DNA from: Palleronia pontilimi
Lineage (GTDB): Bacteria; Pseudomonadota; Alphaproteobacteria; Rhodobacterales; Rhodobacteraceae
Assembly (NCBI RefSeq): GCF_016412875.1
Contig: NZ_JAEKPD010000009.1
Location: forward strand, 177,039-241,038
Direction of reading: 5' to 3'
DNA length: 64,000 bases
In this document: positions 45,193 to 56,647 of the stretch, piece by piece
Position numbering within the stretch: position 1 is the first letter of the stretch
Layout: every line of letters starts with the position of its first letter
Translations under genes and position numbers: made by a program
The notes under the pieces: generated by a model
What the model was told of the DNA's origin: nothing
Database searches by the model: none
Seen by the model: the letters and a program-made list of their open reading frames with translations, nothing else

Positions 45193-46482
45193 TCACATCG
45201 AGGGCGTCAGCTTGTGGATCGCGCCCTCGTCCACGGCGGCGTAGAGGCTGCCGTCTGGACCCTGCACCAGGGACCGGAAACGGGCCGATTCCATCGGCAG
45301 CGTCATCTCGGTGACGTCGACCACCGACAGGTCACCGTCGAGCTGGATCACGTCGATCCGCTGACCGAGGGGCGTGCCGCCGAAGCCGATGCCCATGAGG
45401 CCCACGACCATCGCGCCGTTCCAGTCGCCCCATTGCTCGCCCGTCAGGAACTCGGCCGAGGACGTGCCCTGCGACCAGCCGTTATTGGTCCAGATCGGCG
45501 GCATGGCGTCGGGATAGGTCTCGAAGTCGGTCATCGGCATGAAGGCCGCCCGTTCGTAGCGGTTCATGCCCTCCATCTGGTTGGGCATGTAGCCGCAATA
45601 GCCGTCCGGGCAGTCGCCGCGCCCGGCCATGTTGGGCCGCGGATCCCAGCCGCCATTGCCGCCGTTGACCAGTACCGTGATCTCGTCGGAATGCCACGGG
45701 CCGTGTTCGGCGATGATCGGCGTGCCCGTTTCCGGATCGAAGGTGATGCCCTGCACGTTGCGGTGCCCGTAGGTGTAGGTCCGCGGGTCGAAGCCTTCGG
45801 GCGGGGTATTGTCGGGGGCGGCGTTGCCGTCGGTATCGATCCGCAGCACCTTCGAGCCCATCAGCGTCGGGCTTTGCGGGATCTCGGGATTATGGTTGTC
45901 GCCCGTGGTCAGGTAGATGTAGCCGTCCGGCCCGAAGCGCACGCGACCGCCGTTATGCGCGCCCGTATCGCCGAAGGGGTGATCGGTCGGCTCGGTCTTG
46001 TAGGGCACATCCTCGACGATATCGGTGCGGTCGGACACGTTCGAGAAATCCTCGGCCACGGTCCAGCGCATCAGGCGGTTGGTCTGCGGGTCGGACAGGT
46101 TCGACGCCGAATAGACGTAGATGCGGCGGTTCTCGGCGAAGTCGGGATCGACGGCGACACCGTTCATCCCCGCCTGGCCATCGCAGAACAGGTCCTCGGC
46201 GGTCGTGGCGTAGCCTTCGGTCTCACCCATCCCGATCAGCTGCGTGACGTCGCCGGACGGCATCCGGACCGACAGGCCCTTGCACTTCTCGGTGAAGAAC
46301 ATGGTGCCGTCGTCCAGGAACGCCATGTCCCACGGGTTTTCCAGCCCGTCGATGACGATCTCGTGGCTCAGGCTGGTGGTGTTCGGGCTGGTCTGGGCCA
46401 GCGCGGGTTGCGCCGAAAACAGCGCGCCCGCCAGCAGCGGAAGAATCCACGGCGACGGTTTCGCAAGTGATTTAATGAGCAT
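45193..46482 (-). CDS. Soluble PQQ-dependent sugar dehydrogenase
   Basis: This 429-residue protein has a signal peptide ending QPALAQT and the six-bladed propeller of the GDH-B/aldose dehydrogenase family. It shows ENPWDMAFLDDGTMFFTEK, GMNGVAVDPDF, TGAHNGGRVRFGPDGYIYLTTGDNHN (catalytic histidine and PQQ region) and YGHRNVQGITFDPETG. The start (MLIKSLAK) has GGGAGG six bases upstream. It oxidises aldoses or alcohols in the periplasm and passes electrons on. The cytochrome c gene upstream on the same strand is a natural acceptor. Confidence 0.88.
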   Translation of the reverse strand: MLIKSLAKPSPWILPLLAGALFSAQPALAQTSPNTTSLSHEIVIDGLENPWDMAFLDDGTMFFTEKCKGLSVRMPSGDVTQLIGMGETEGYATTAEDLFCDGQAGMNGVAVDPDFAENRRIYVYSASNLSDPQTNRLMRWTVAEDFSNVSDRTDIVEDVPYKTEPTDHPFGDTGAHNGGRVRFGPDGYIYLTTGDNHNPEIPQSPTLMGSKVLRIDTDGNAAPDNTPPEGFDPRTYTYGHRNVQGITFDPETGTPIIAEHGPWHSDEITVLVNGGNGGWDPRPNMAGRGDCPDGYCGYMPNQMEGMNRYERAAFMPMTDFETYPDAMPPIWTNNGWSQGTSSAEFLTGEQWGDWNGAMVVGLMGIGFGGTPLGQRIDVIQLDGDLSVVDVTEMTLPMESARFRSLVQGPDGSLYAAVDEGAIHKLTPSM

Positions 46483-46666
46483 TGCAGCCTCCCTTAGAAT
46501 TATCCGGTTCATCGGGCGCAGGGGGATCCGCAAGCCTGGAATTCCCTTGCGTCAATCACCGGTTCGGCCACGCTAGAACTCCCGGCGCGACTCAGCAATA
46601 GGTTGTTTGGGATCGCCCGGATTTCCGCCTGCCGCGGCCCGAGATGGGCCGGTCGGGGGGCGTCGA

Positions 46667-47035
46667 TCAGTCGAACGAGGTCGTGATATATTCGGCCAGG
46701 TTGGCGATGTCGTCATCCGACAGCTCGGCCGCGTGGGGCATCATCAGCGCCGAGTTCGCCCCCACCTTTTCGCCCGAGCGATACTGCTCGAGCCGCATGG
46801 TGATGTATTCGAAATCCTTGTCGGACAGCTTGGGGAAGCTGGCCATGCCCTGCGCCTTCTGTCCGTGGCAGTTCTTGCAGACGCTCTGGTAGATTTCCTC
46901 GCCCGCGGCCGCATCCGCCATTTCCGTCGCCTCGGTCGCTTCCGCGGCCTCGGTCTCTTCGGTTGCGTGGGCGGACGATGCCCAGGAAAGCCCCAGAAGG
47001 ATGGCGGCGCCAAGCGCCTGTTTTCCGATCGACAT
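46667..47035 (-). CDS. Periplasmic monoheme cytochrome c
   Basis: This 122-residue precursor has a signal peptide (about 1-25, ending SSAHATE), then an unusual run of repeated Glu-Ala-Thr (ETEAAEATEATEMADAAAGE). A class I cytochrome domain with CKNCH and a likely methionine ligand in SALMMPHAAEL follows. The start MSIGKQ has AAGGAA upstream. It sits between the membrane protein and PQQ dehydrogenase genes. Likely electron carrier for the dehydrogenase or the neighbouring oxidase. Confidence 0.88.
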   Translation of the reverse strand: MSIGKQALGAAILLGLSWASSAHATEETEAAEATEATEMADAAAGEEIYQSVCKNCHGQKAQGMASFPKLSDKDFEYITMRLEQYRSGEKVGANSALMMPHAAELSDDDIANLAEYITTSFD

Positions 47036-47218
47036 CTGCTGGTATTCCTTTTTGTGGGTCACCGGGGTCGCGCGGACCGACGGGGGCGGCTGCCCGGCCC
47101 GACCGATGGGGTTGGCGTCCAGCTTTCATGATTTGGTGGGGGTGTTCAAGCGATGGATCGGGGGCGACGATCACATCTTCCTGCGCCAGCCCGGACTGCA
47201 AATGCGGCGAGCTTTGGA

Positions 47219-47878
47219 TCAGTGGACGGTCAGCAGCGAAATGGCGCCCACGGCGATCAGGCTCAGGGCCCAGACCAAGTCGAGGTTGAACCAGCTTCTG
47301 GACAGGAACCGCATCCCGAGCCAGCGATGAACGCCCACGGCCAGCGCGCCACCGGCGCAGGTCATCGCGACCGTGTGGACCAGGGCCACCAATGCCGCGA
47401 CACCCCAGTTGCTTGTCATCAGCTGGGCGGCGGCCGCGTGACCCGGATCCGCCCCAGCCGCGTGGTGGAGGCCCAGGTAGATCGGCACCAGCATCAGCCC
47501 CGCACCATGAGCCATCGCGGCCAGGAACGACCAAAGCGCCAGCCGCGTGGGGGGTATCCGCGCCAGGAAACGCGGATGGCGCCGATTGAAAGCCAGGTAG
47601 ATGCCCATCCCGATCACCAGGCACGCGGCCGCGATCCGGATCTCGCGCTGCCACTCGACCAGGAACAGCAGCGCCGAGAACGGGAACAGGATCGCCGCCA
47701 TGGCAAGCAGATGGCCCGCGGCCAGCGCCGCGATCGCCCGGTACAGGCTTCCGCTGGCGCGATCCATCAGCGCGGCCGACACCGCCAGCGGCCACCCCAT
47801 CCCCGGATTGACCCCGTGATAGACGCCAGAGCCGACGACAGCCCACCAAAGGGCCGCCGTCGTGTCCATGCCGTCCAC
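47219..47878 (-). CDS. Polytopic membrane protein, mtoX neighbour
   Basis: This 219-residue protein has about six hydrophobic segments, with GSGVYHGVNPGMGWPLAVSAALM near the start and AMAHGAGLMLVPIYLGLHH later. The histidine-containing glycine-rich helices could bind metal or heme. I do not recognise a characterised family. It starts three bases after the mtoX stop with GTG (an ATG follows at 47869), so the two are surely co-transcribed, which suggests a role in maturation or substrate transfer for MtoX. Confidence 0.75.
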   Translation of the reverse strand: MDGMDTTAALWWAVVGSGVYHGVNPGMGWPLAVSAALMDRASGSLYRAIAALAAGHLLAMAAILFPFSALLFLVEWQREIRIAAACLVIGMGIYLAFNRRHPRFLARIPPTRLALWSFLAAMAHGAGLMLVPIYLGLHHAAGADPGHAAAAQLMTSNWGVAALVALVHTVAMTCAGGALAVGVHRWLGMRFLSRSWFNLDLVWALSLIAVGAISLLTVH

Positions 47879-47881
47879 GCG

Positions 47882-49282
47882 TCAGACGGACGGGTAGCAG
47901 AAGCTGTCGGTCGAGCAGTCGCCGCCTTCGAGCCGGATCTGGTGGCTGCGATAGCCTTCGGGGAAGTCGACCCAGAAGTCTTCGGCCAGGCTGAACCCGC
48001 CGCCTTCGCCCACATGGGCCATCACCATGGCCGCGCCGCGGTCGCCGGGATAGAACTGGTCGTCCCACGTGGAATAGAGCGAGTTGGTCCAGTAGACGCG
48101 TTTGCCGTCGCGGCTGATCTCGACCATCTGCGGGCCGTAGCCGAAGGTCTTGCCGTTCGGATGCGGGGTCTTCTTCACGATGCCGCCGATTTCGACCTTG
48201 CCCGCCAGTTTCGGGTTCATCGGGTCCGACACGTCGTATTGGTGCATCTCGCCCTGCCCCCAGCAGGCGACGTAGAGGTACTTGTCGTCCAGGCTCAGGT
48301 CGATATCGGTGACCAGCGCCGGGACCGCGCCGAACCCTTTCAGCAGCTCGGGCAGATCGTCCGCATCGGCGGGCTGCGGGTCGATGGTGATGGTCTTCTT
48401 GGCCTCGAACGTGCCGTCGTCCTTCTGCCACCAGGTGAAGATCGCGCCCTGCAGGTTGGTCGTGTCGACGACGACGCCGACGAAGCCATAATCCTTGGCC
48501 GGATCGTGGGCGGGCCGGATTTCCAGCGCCATCTGGTGGTTCTCGCCCAGGTCGATGGTCTGCACGTTCTTGCGCTGGCGCAGGTTCCAGAAGTGGATCT
48601 TGTGGCCGTACTTGTTGGACAGCAGATCCTCGGGGACGATGCCGTTCTCGAATTGCGGCGGCAGGCCCCATTCCGACGACACCATGTAATCGCGCGGCAG
48701 GTTCCACCAGAAATCGTAATGCTTGTCCTGCTCGCCGCGGTCCATCTCGTAGCGACCGAGGATCTCGAACGTCTCGCAATCCATGATGAAGATGCCGGGT
48801 GGCCCGTCGGTCCCGTCCTTGCCGCCGCCACCGAGGGTCGAGACATAGATGCCTTCTGGGCCGCAATGGATCGTGTGGGGCCGCGAATAGCCGGTTTTGG
48901 CAAAGACCTCTTCGGGCTCGATGATCTTGTGGATCTTGGCCTTCAGCGGCTCCTTCACGTCGATGACGTAGATGCGCGACGACCGGATGCCGGGGATGAT
49001 CAGGTAGCGCCGTTCCAAGAACGCGTGACCGGTCAGCGGCGACAACGACGACGAACAGGCGTTCCAGCCGAAATGGTGAAACTCGTCGCCCGTGTTGGGC
49101 ATCAGAAGCTGATGCACGATCTGGCCGTAGGTTTTCGATGTGGGGTCCACGTCAACGACCGCCAGCCCGTCGGGCTGCGAGCCGTCGGGGCTGAGCATCA
49201 GCGTGAAGGCCAAGGTTTCTGCCGGGGCTTCCATCGCGATTTTCGGGGTGGCGTAGAAGGTGGGATCTGGCCGCAGGTTCAT
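47882..49282 (-). CDS. mtoX: Selenium-binding protein 56 / methanethiol oxidase family
   Basis: This 466-residue beta-propeller protein matches the SBP56/methanethiol oxidase family: SRPHTIHCGPEGIYVSTLGGG, DYGFVGVVVDTTNLQGAIF, DIDLSLDDKYLYVACWGQGEMHQYDV and ISRDGKRVYWTNSLYSTWDDQFYP. Histidines such as in HTIHCG, HKIHFWN and HQMALE are candidates for copper binding. Methanethiol oxidase gives formaldehyde, sulfide and peroxide from methanethiol, a product of DMSP degradation in marine roseobacters. The start (MNLRPDPTFY) has GGGAGG eight bases upstream. No signal peptide is evident. Enzyme identity is by family; selenium binding is an older label. Confidence 0.9.
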   Translation of the reverse strand: MNLRPDPTFYATPKIAMEAPAETLAFTLMLSPDGSQPDGLAVVDVDPTSKTYGQIVHQLLMPNTGDEFHHFGWNACSSSLSPLTGHAFLERRYLIIPGIRSSRIYVIDVKEPLKAKIHKIIEPEEVFAKTGYSRPHTIHCGPEGIYVSTLGGGGKDGTDGPPGIFIMDCETFEILGRYEMDRGEQDKHYDFWWNLPRDYMVSSEWGLPPQFENGIVPEDLLSNKYGHKIHFWNLRQRKNVQTIDLGENHQMALEIRPAHDPAKDYGFVGVVVDTTNLQGAIFTWWQKDDGTFEAKKTITIDPQPADADDLPELLKGFGAVPALVTDIDLSLDDKYLYVACWGQGEMHQYDVSDPMNPKLAGKVEIGGIVKKTPHPNGKTFGYGPQMVEISRDGKRVYWTNSLYSTWDDQFYPGDRGAAMVMAHVGEGGGFSLAEDFWVDFPEGYRSHQIRLEGGDCSTDSFCYPSV

Positions 49283-49475
49283 CAGGTAATCCTCCCGTGG
49301 GTCAATGACGTGCGCATGCGCGTCGCTTGCCGCGACGATCAGCATGCCACAGAAATCGGATTCCCGTGAACGATTCGACGGCCGGGGTGCCCGGTGCGGT
49401 CGATCCCGGTGCCCCCGGGATCCAAGGTTTGGAAGACAGCCGCCATCTGCTAGGCTCAATCCCGGGGGGCTTCAG

Positions 49476-51359
49476 ATGGACACGATCAGCCTGACATTCG
49501 AGATGAGCGTCGTCCTGGGGCTGCTGCTCTTCACGGTCGTCCTGTTCGTTTCGGAAATCGTCCGCATCGACCTGGCCGCCATCGCCGTCATGGTGCTGCT
49601 GGGCCTGCTGAGCCAGCTTCCCGGGCTGGGGTCGCTGGCCGATGTGAGCCAGCTTTTCAACGGTCTTGCGTCCAACGCCGTGGTGTCGATCATCGCGGTG
49701 ATGATCATCGGCGCGGGCCTCGACAAGACGGGGCTGATGAGCAAGGTCGCCGCGCTGATCCTGAAATACGGCGGCAATACCGAAGCGCGGGTCGTTCCCA
49801 TCATCTCGGGCTCCGTCGGCGTCATCTCGTCTTTCATGCAGAATGTCGGTGCCGCCGCGCTGTTCCTGCCGGTGGTCAGCCGGATCTCGGTCCGGACCGG
49901 GCTGCCGCTGAGCCGGATGCTGATGCCCATGGGCTTTTGCGCCATCCTTGGCGGCACCATGACCATGGTGGGATCGTCCCCGCTGATCCTGCTGAACGAC
50001 CTGATCCTGACGGCCAACAAGTCGCTGCCCGAAGCACAGCAGATGGACACCTACGGGCTGTTTTCGGTGACCCCCATCGGCGTCGGCCTTATCGCGACCG
50101 GGATCCTCTATTTCATGATCTTCGGACGCTGGATCCTGCCCACCGAGCAGAAGGCCGGGGACGCGACCAGCGGACGGTCGATGAAGCAGTATCTGAAGGA
50201 GATCTACGGCCTGAAAACCGACATCTTCGAAATCACCATCCCCGAAGGCCACCCGGTCGAGGGGCAGACCTTCGACGACGTGATCCAGCGCTATCACATC
50301 TACATCATCGGCAGCGCCTATCGGGGCAAGACCTTCTTCGCACCGGTCATCCAGACGAAGATCACCACGCCCTGCCGCCTGGCCGTCCTGGGCCGCGAAA
50401 AGGAAGTCCGATTCATGGCCGAGGATGCGGGCTTCACGCTGCACAAGAAGCTGGACGTCTTCGCCGAGGATTACGCGCCGACCCGGTCCGGAGTGGCCGA
50501 GGTGGTCATCCCCCCCGGCTCGTCGCTGATCGGCAAATGCGCCCATGACGTGGTGTTCCGCAAGACCTACGGCGCCAGCATGCTTGCGATCCACCGGGGC
50601 GAGGAAACCCTGAGCCTGGTCGCGACCGAAGAACACAAGCCGACGCAGATCGGGGAAGTGCCGTTCCGCGCGGGCGACACGCTGGTCATCCTGAGCACGT
50701 GGGAGGCGCTGACGCGACTGACCAAGGATCGTGACTTCGTGGTGGTCACGACGGATTTCCCGCGCGAAGAGCTGCGCCCGACCAAGGTGGGCTGGGCGCT
50801 TGGGTTCTTCGCGATCGCGCTGTTCCTGATCCTGTTCACCGACCTGCGCCTGTCGCTGTGCCTGCTGACCGGGGCGGTGGGGATGATCCTGACCCGCGTG
50901 CTCGATATCGACGAAGCCTACGCCGCCGTCAGTTGGAGCACGGTCTTTCTTCTTGCCAGTCTCATTCCCCTAGGCCAGGCGGTCCAGACGTCGGGCACGG
51001 CCGCGTGGATCGCGCAGCAGGTGCTTGTCTGGCTGGACGGCTGGCCGATCTGGTCGCTGCAGGTCGGAATTGCCGTCATGGCGACTGTTTTCACGCTGAT
51101 CATGTCGAATGTCGGGGCCACCGTCTTGCTGGTGCCCTTGGCCGTGTCCATCGCGGTCGCGGCGGGCGGAAATCCGGCGGTCTTTGCCCTGACGGTGGCC
51201 ATATCGACGTCGAACTCGTTCCTGATTCCGACGCACCAGGTGAATGCGCTCATCATGGGACCGGCAGGCTACAAGGTCACCGATTTCATCAAGAGCGGCG
51301 GGATCATGACGGTCCTGTTCCTGGTCGTGTCCCTGACCATCCTGAACGCGCTTTTCTAA
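49476..51359 (+). CDS. SLC13-type anion permease with TrkA-C/RCK-C domains
   Basis: This 627-residue protein has a split transport unit. About five N-terminal helices with SSFMQNVGAAALFLPVVSRIS (residues about 105-130) precede a soluble insert of about 200 residues with two RCK-C-like domains (including VIPPGSSLIGKCAHDVVFRKTYG). Another set of helices ending with ISTSNSFLIPTHQVNALIMGPAGY follows. The two matching helix-hairpin motifs are the anion/Na-binding regions of the DASS family. The substrate could be sulfate, dicarboxylate or other anion; proximity to methanethiol oxidation makes a sulfur anion worth testing. It is divergent from mtoX. Confidence 0.85.
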   Translation: MDTISLTFEMSVVLGLLLFTVVLFVSEIVRIDLAAIAVMVLLGLLSQLPGLGSLADVSQLFNGLASNAVVSIIAVMIIGAGLDKTGLMSKVAALILKYGGNTEARVVPIISGSVGVISSFMQNVGAAALFLPVVSRISVRTGLPLSRMLMPMGFCAILGGTMTMVGSSPLILLNDLILTANKSLPEAQQMDTYGLFSVTPIGVGLIATGILYFMIFGRWILPTEQKAGDATSGRSMKQYLKEIYGLKTDIFEITIPEGHPVEGQTFDDVIQRYHIYIIGSAYRGKTFFAPVIQTKITTPCRLAVLGREKEVRFMAEDAGFTLHKKLDVFAEDYAPTRSGVAEVVIPPGSSLIGKCAHDVVFRKTYGASMLAIHRGEETLSLVATEEHKPTQIGEVPFRAGDTLVILSTWEALTRLTKDRDFVVVTTDFPREELRPTKVGWALGFFAIALFLILFTDLRLSLCLLTGAVGMILTRVLDIDEAYAAVSWSTVFLLASLIPLGQAVQTSGTAAWIAQQVLVWLDGWPIWSLQVGIAVMATVFTLIMSNVGATVLLVPLAVSIAVAAGGNPAVFALTVAISTSNSFLIPTHQVNALIMGPAGYKVTDFIKSGGIMTVLFLVVSLTILNALF

Positions 51360-51377
51360 CGGCTCATCGCCGCCGGG

Positions 51378-53140
<1,763 letters not shown>

Positions 53141-53144
<4 letters not shown>

Positions 53145-54082
53145 TCCAGGACGACGCGGGGGAAGTAGAAGGACACGACCCAGTTCGGCATGTCCACGAT
53201 CTCGGAGATCCGCAGATCGCCCGCGACCGAGCAGAGCAGGTACGCATCCTCGGCCGAGAAGCCGTGCTGCTTGCACAGAAGGTCGATCATGCCCGACACG
53301 GCATCCTTGGCCCCCGACATCATGTCGGGGCCGATGCCGGTCGTGACCTCGTAGCCCTTCACGTCCAGGTGCCGCGTCACCGGTCCCGGCGTGGTGAAGC
53401 GCGGGAAGGCCAGCTTTTCCTGCTTGATGAGGTCCAGCGTTATTTCGACATCCATGGGGCTTTCGATGGCGGTGCCGCAGACTTCCCCGTCGCCCTGGGC
53501 CGCGTGGGTGTCGCCGATCGAGAACAGCGCCCCCGCGACCTCGACCGGCAGGTACAGCGTCGTGCCCGCCGCCAGATCGCGGATATCCATGTTGCCGCCC
53601 ATCCGCCGGGGCGGGACGACCGAATGCAGGCCGGGCTCGGCCGGGGCAAGGCCGATGGTTCCCGCGAAGGGTTTCAGCGGCACCTTGGCGATGTCCGAGA
53701 ACAGCGCGGGCGCCAGCGTGTCGGGATCGTAGCTCCAGGTCTTCAGGTGCGGGTCGGCGAACTGGTCGGCCAGAAGCCCGAAGCCGGGGATGTTCGCCGT
53801 CCAGCCGAAGCCGGACGGGTGGAACGCCTCGATCCCCACCTTCAGGATATCCCCCGGCTCGGCCCCGTCCACGTAGACGGGGCCGGTGACGGGGTTGATC
53901 TTGTCGAAATCCAATCCGGGCACATCCGCCGACGTGCTGTCGGCGGTGAACTGACCGCCGGAGCTGTCGAGACACTGGAAATGCAGCCGCGACCCCGGCG
54001 CCACCGTTTCCGCGGGCGGGATCGAATGATCCCACCCGTGATGGTGATGGCCGTGGATCGTGTAATCGCAATTCTTGCACAT
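53141..54082 (-). CDS. Acetamidase/formamidase family amidohydrolase
   Basis: This 313-residue FmdA/AmdA enzyme has GRRMGGNMD-type signature PPRRMGGNMDIRDL (about 157-170), the glycine-rich GDTHAAQGDGEVCGTAIE (about 190-207) with acid and histidine ligands, and IGPDMMSGAKDAV. It hydrolyses formamide, acetamide or similar to ammonia and the acid. The histidine-rich start (HGHHHHGWDH) may bind metal. It lies between the binding protein and ATPase genes of the transporter, so imported amides are probably its substrate. Confidence 0.9.
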
Positions 54083-54086
54083 CGCG

Positions 54087-55706
54087 TCACTGCGCCCCGG
54101 TCGAGTAAATGTAGTCGTAGTTCACCGGGATGTGGACCGGATCGACGAACAGGCTGTCGTCGCCCGCAACATTGTCCGAATGCAGGGTGAAGCGCTGCTC
54201 GTTGAAGATCGGCACCCACGGCGCGTCGTCCATGATGTCGACGTAGATCTGGCGCCACGCGTCCTCGCGCGCCGCCTCGTCACCGACCATCGCGTCGGCC
54301 TCGGTCGCGCGGGCGTCGATCTCCTCGTTGCAATACCACGACCAGTTCCAGCCGCCCGGGGTGGCACCCGCACACCCCAGGATCGGACCGTAGAAGTTGG
54401 ACGGATCGGGGAAGTCGGCGATCCAGGCCATGCCGCCCGACCAGATCATCGGCGCCTGATCCGCCTCGCCGCCCGCGGCGATGACGTTGGCCTGCGCCAG
54501 GCTGCGGATCTCGGCGGTGACGCCGATCTCGCTCAGGTCCTGCTGGATGGCCTGCGCGATGCGCGGGTTCGGATCGACGTTCATCACGAAAAGCTCGGTC
54601 TCGAACCCGTCGGGGAAGCCGGCATCGGCCAGCATCTGGCGCGCGGCCTCGGGGTCGTAGGCGTAGCCTTCGTAGCTTTCGTCGTAGCCCGGCATCGACG
54701 GCGGCAGCGGCTGGTTGGCGGGCACCGCGCGGTTGTTGATCATCTGGACGATGCGGTCCTTGTTGATCGCCATGTTCATGGCCTTGCGCACGTCGACATT
54801 GTCGAACGGCGCCATCTGCGTGTTCATCGTGATGTAGCCGGTCTGAAGCTGGCCACCTTCGACGATCTGGTCCTCGTACTCGGCATCGTTCACGACCTGC
54901 AGGAACTGCGCGGGCGGAATGCCGTCGCCCGGCACGTCGGCGTCGCCGTTCTGGATGCGCAGCAAGGCCACCGTCGGCTCGAGCCCGATGTTGAAGGACA
55001 CGCGGTCCAGTTTCGGCACGCCCGCGCGGTGATATTCGTCGAACCGCTCGAAGACGAGCTGTTGGCCGGGCGTCCACTCGGCCAGGCGGAACGCGCCGGA
55101 ACCGACCGGCTGGCGGCCGAAATCCTCGCCCGCCTCTTCCACGGCTTCGCGGGGCACGATCGACGCGAAGTTCAGGGCCATGACGTGCCCGAAAGTGGCG
55201 TCGGGGCGCGACAGGGTGATCTCGACGGTCTTGTCGTCGATGACCGAGATGCCCGAAAGGCCCTCGCCCTCGCCCGCGTTCCAGGTGTCGAAGCCCGCGA
55301 TCATGCCGAAGAAACCGGCGCCGGGGCTGCGGGTTTCGGGGTTGGTCACGCGCTCGAGCGAGTATTTCACGTCCTCGGCCACGATCTCGCGTCCGTTGTG
55401 GAACTTGATCCCATCCTTCAGGGTGAAGGTGTGGGTCAGGCCGTCTTCGCTGACGTCGACGCTTTCGGCCAGCTCGTTGCGCAGCTTGGTCGTGCCGGGC
55501 TCGTAGCCCATGAGCCCGTCGAACAGCGACTTGATCATCGACCAGTTCTGCCAGTCGTAGCCGATCGCCGGGTCGAGCGTTGCGACGTCATCCTGGTAGG
55601 TCACGGCCATCTCGCCGCCCTGCGGCGCATCTTCGTCGACCTGCGCAAGGGCCCCGGAGGCGGTCAGCGCGATACCGGCGATGCCGGAAAGAAGGATATT
55701 CTTCAT
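54087..55706 (-). CDS. ABC transporter substrate-binding protein, family 5 (peptide/amide)
   Basis: This 539-residue periplasmic binding protein has a signal peptide (MKNILLSGIAGIALTASGALAQ) and the family 5 (DppA/OppA) pattern: DVATLDPAIGYDWQNW, TFTLKDGIKFHNGREIVAEDVKYSLERV and TGYITMNTQMAPFDNVDVRKAMNMAIN. The start has GGAGAA eight bases upstream. It feeds DppB/DppC of the same operon. Given AmiC/AmiR control and the adjacent amidase, the ligand is likely an amide-bearing small molecule rather than a general peptide. Confidence 0.92.
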   Translation of the reverse strand: MKNILLSGIAGIALTASGALAQVDEDAPQGGEMAVTYQDDVATLDPAIGYDWQNWSMIKSLFDGLMGYEPGTTKLRNELAESVDVSEDGLTHTFTLKDGIKFHNGREIVAEDVKYSLERVTNPETRSPGAGFFGMIAGFDTWNAGEGEGLSGISVIDDKTVEITLSRPDATFGHVMALNFASIVPREAVEEAGEDFGRQPVGSGAFRLAEWTPGQQLVFERFDEYHRAGVPKLDRVSFNIGLEPTVALLRIQNGDADVPGDGIPPAQFLQVVNDAEYEDQIVEGGQLQTGYITMNTQMAPFDNVDVRKAMNMAINKDRIVQMINNRAVPANQPLPPSMPGYDESYEGYAYDPEAARQMLADAGFPDGFETELFVMNVDPNPRIAQAIQQDLSEIGVTAEIRSLAQANVIAAGGEADQAPMIWSGGMAWIADFPDPSNFYGPILGCAGATPGGWNWSWYCNEEIDARATEADAMVGDEAAREDAWRQIYVDIMDDAPWVPIFNEQRFTLHSDNVAGDDSLFVDPVHIPVNYDYIYSTGAQ

Positions 55707-55726
55707 TGGTCTTTCTCCACTGTTGG

Positions 55727-56647
55727 TCATTTGGTCTTGATTCTCGGGTCGATGAGGGGTGCCACCAGATCGGCGATCAGGTTGCCGAGCACGATGGCGG
55801 TGGCCGAGACCATGGTGACGCCCATGATCACGGGGATGTCGACACGCTGGATCGCCTGCCACGCCAGCTGGCCGATACCGGGCCAGCCGAAGACGCTTTC
55901 GACGACGACGATGCCGGACATGAACAGGCCGATATCGATTCCGATCATGGCGATGATCGGCAGGATCGCGTTCGGCATGACGTGCCGGGTGACGATCCTG
56001 AGCTTCGACAGGCCCTTGGCCCGCGCGGTGCGCACAAGGTCCTGGTTCAGCACCTCAATCATGGACGAGCGCATCATCCGGCTGTACCAGCCCGCGCCCA
56101 GCAGCCCGAGCGTCACCGACGGCAGCACCAGATGCGCGAAGGTGCCGTAGCCGCCGATGGGGAACCAGCCCAGCTGCACCGCGAAGACGTAAAGCAGCAG
56201 GATGCCGATCACGAACTGCGGGGCCGAGATCGCCACGAACGAGAAGATCATCAGCGTGTGGTCCACGGGGCGGTTGCGCCGCAGGGCCGCGACGACGCCG
56301 ATGGTCAGCCCGATGATCAGCTCGGTCACGATGGCCGACACCATCAGCAACAGGCTCGCGGGCAGGCGCGACGCGATCAGCGACGACACCTCGGCGCGCT
56401 GCAGGTAGGACCGGCCCATGTCGCCCTGCGCAAGGCCCGTCAGGTAGCGCCAGTATTGCGTGACCAGCGGATCGTTCAGGCCCAGCTGGTCGCGGATGTT
56501 CGCGACCGTCGCTGCCGTGGCGGACCGCCCGGCGATCTGGCGGGCGGGATCGGCGGGCACCAGGTACAGCAGCAGGAACGTCACGAAGGTGATCCCCAGC
56601 AGGATCAGCGCGCTTTCGAACAAGCGGCGCAGCAGGTAGCCCCACAT
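55727..56647 (-). CDS. DppB-type ABC transporter permease
   Basis: This 306-residue permease has six helices and the family N-terminus YLLRRLFESALILLGITFVTFLLLYLVPADPAR. The EAA loop is LVRTARAKGLSKLRIVTRHVMPNAILP. The start codon shares one base with the preceding dppC-type stop (TGATG). Together with the next protein it forms the channel. Confidence 0.93.
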   Translation of the reverse strand: MWGYLLRRLFESALILLGITFVTFLLLYLVPADPARQIAGRSATAATVANIRDQLGLNDPLVTQYWRYLTGLAQGDMGRSYLQRAEVSSLIASRLPASLLLMVSAIVTELIIGLTIGVVAALRRNRPVDHTLMIFSFVAISAPQFVIGILLLYVFAVQLGWFPIGGYGTFAHLVLPSVTLGLLGAGWYSRMMRSSMIEVLNQDLVRTARAKGLSKLRIVTRHVMPNAILPIIAMIGIDIGLFMSGIVVVESVFGWPGIGQLAWQAIQRVDIPVIMGVTMVSATAIVLGNLIADLVAPLIDPRIKTK

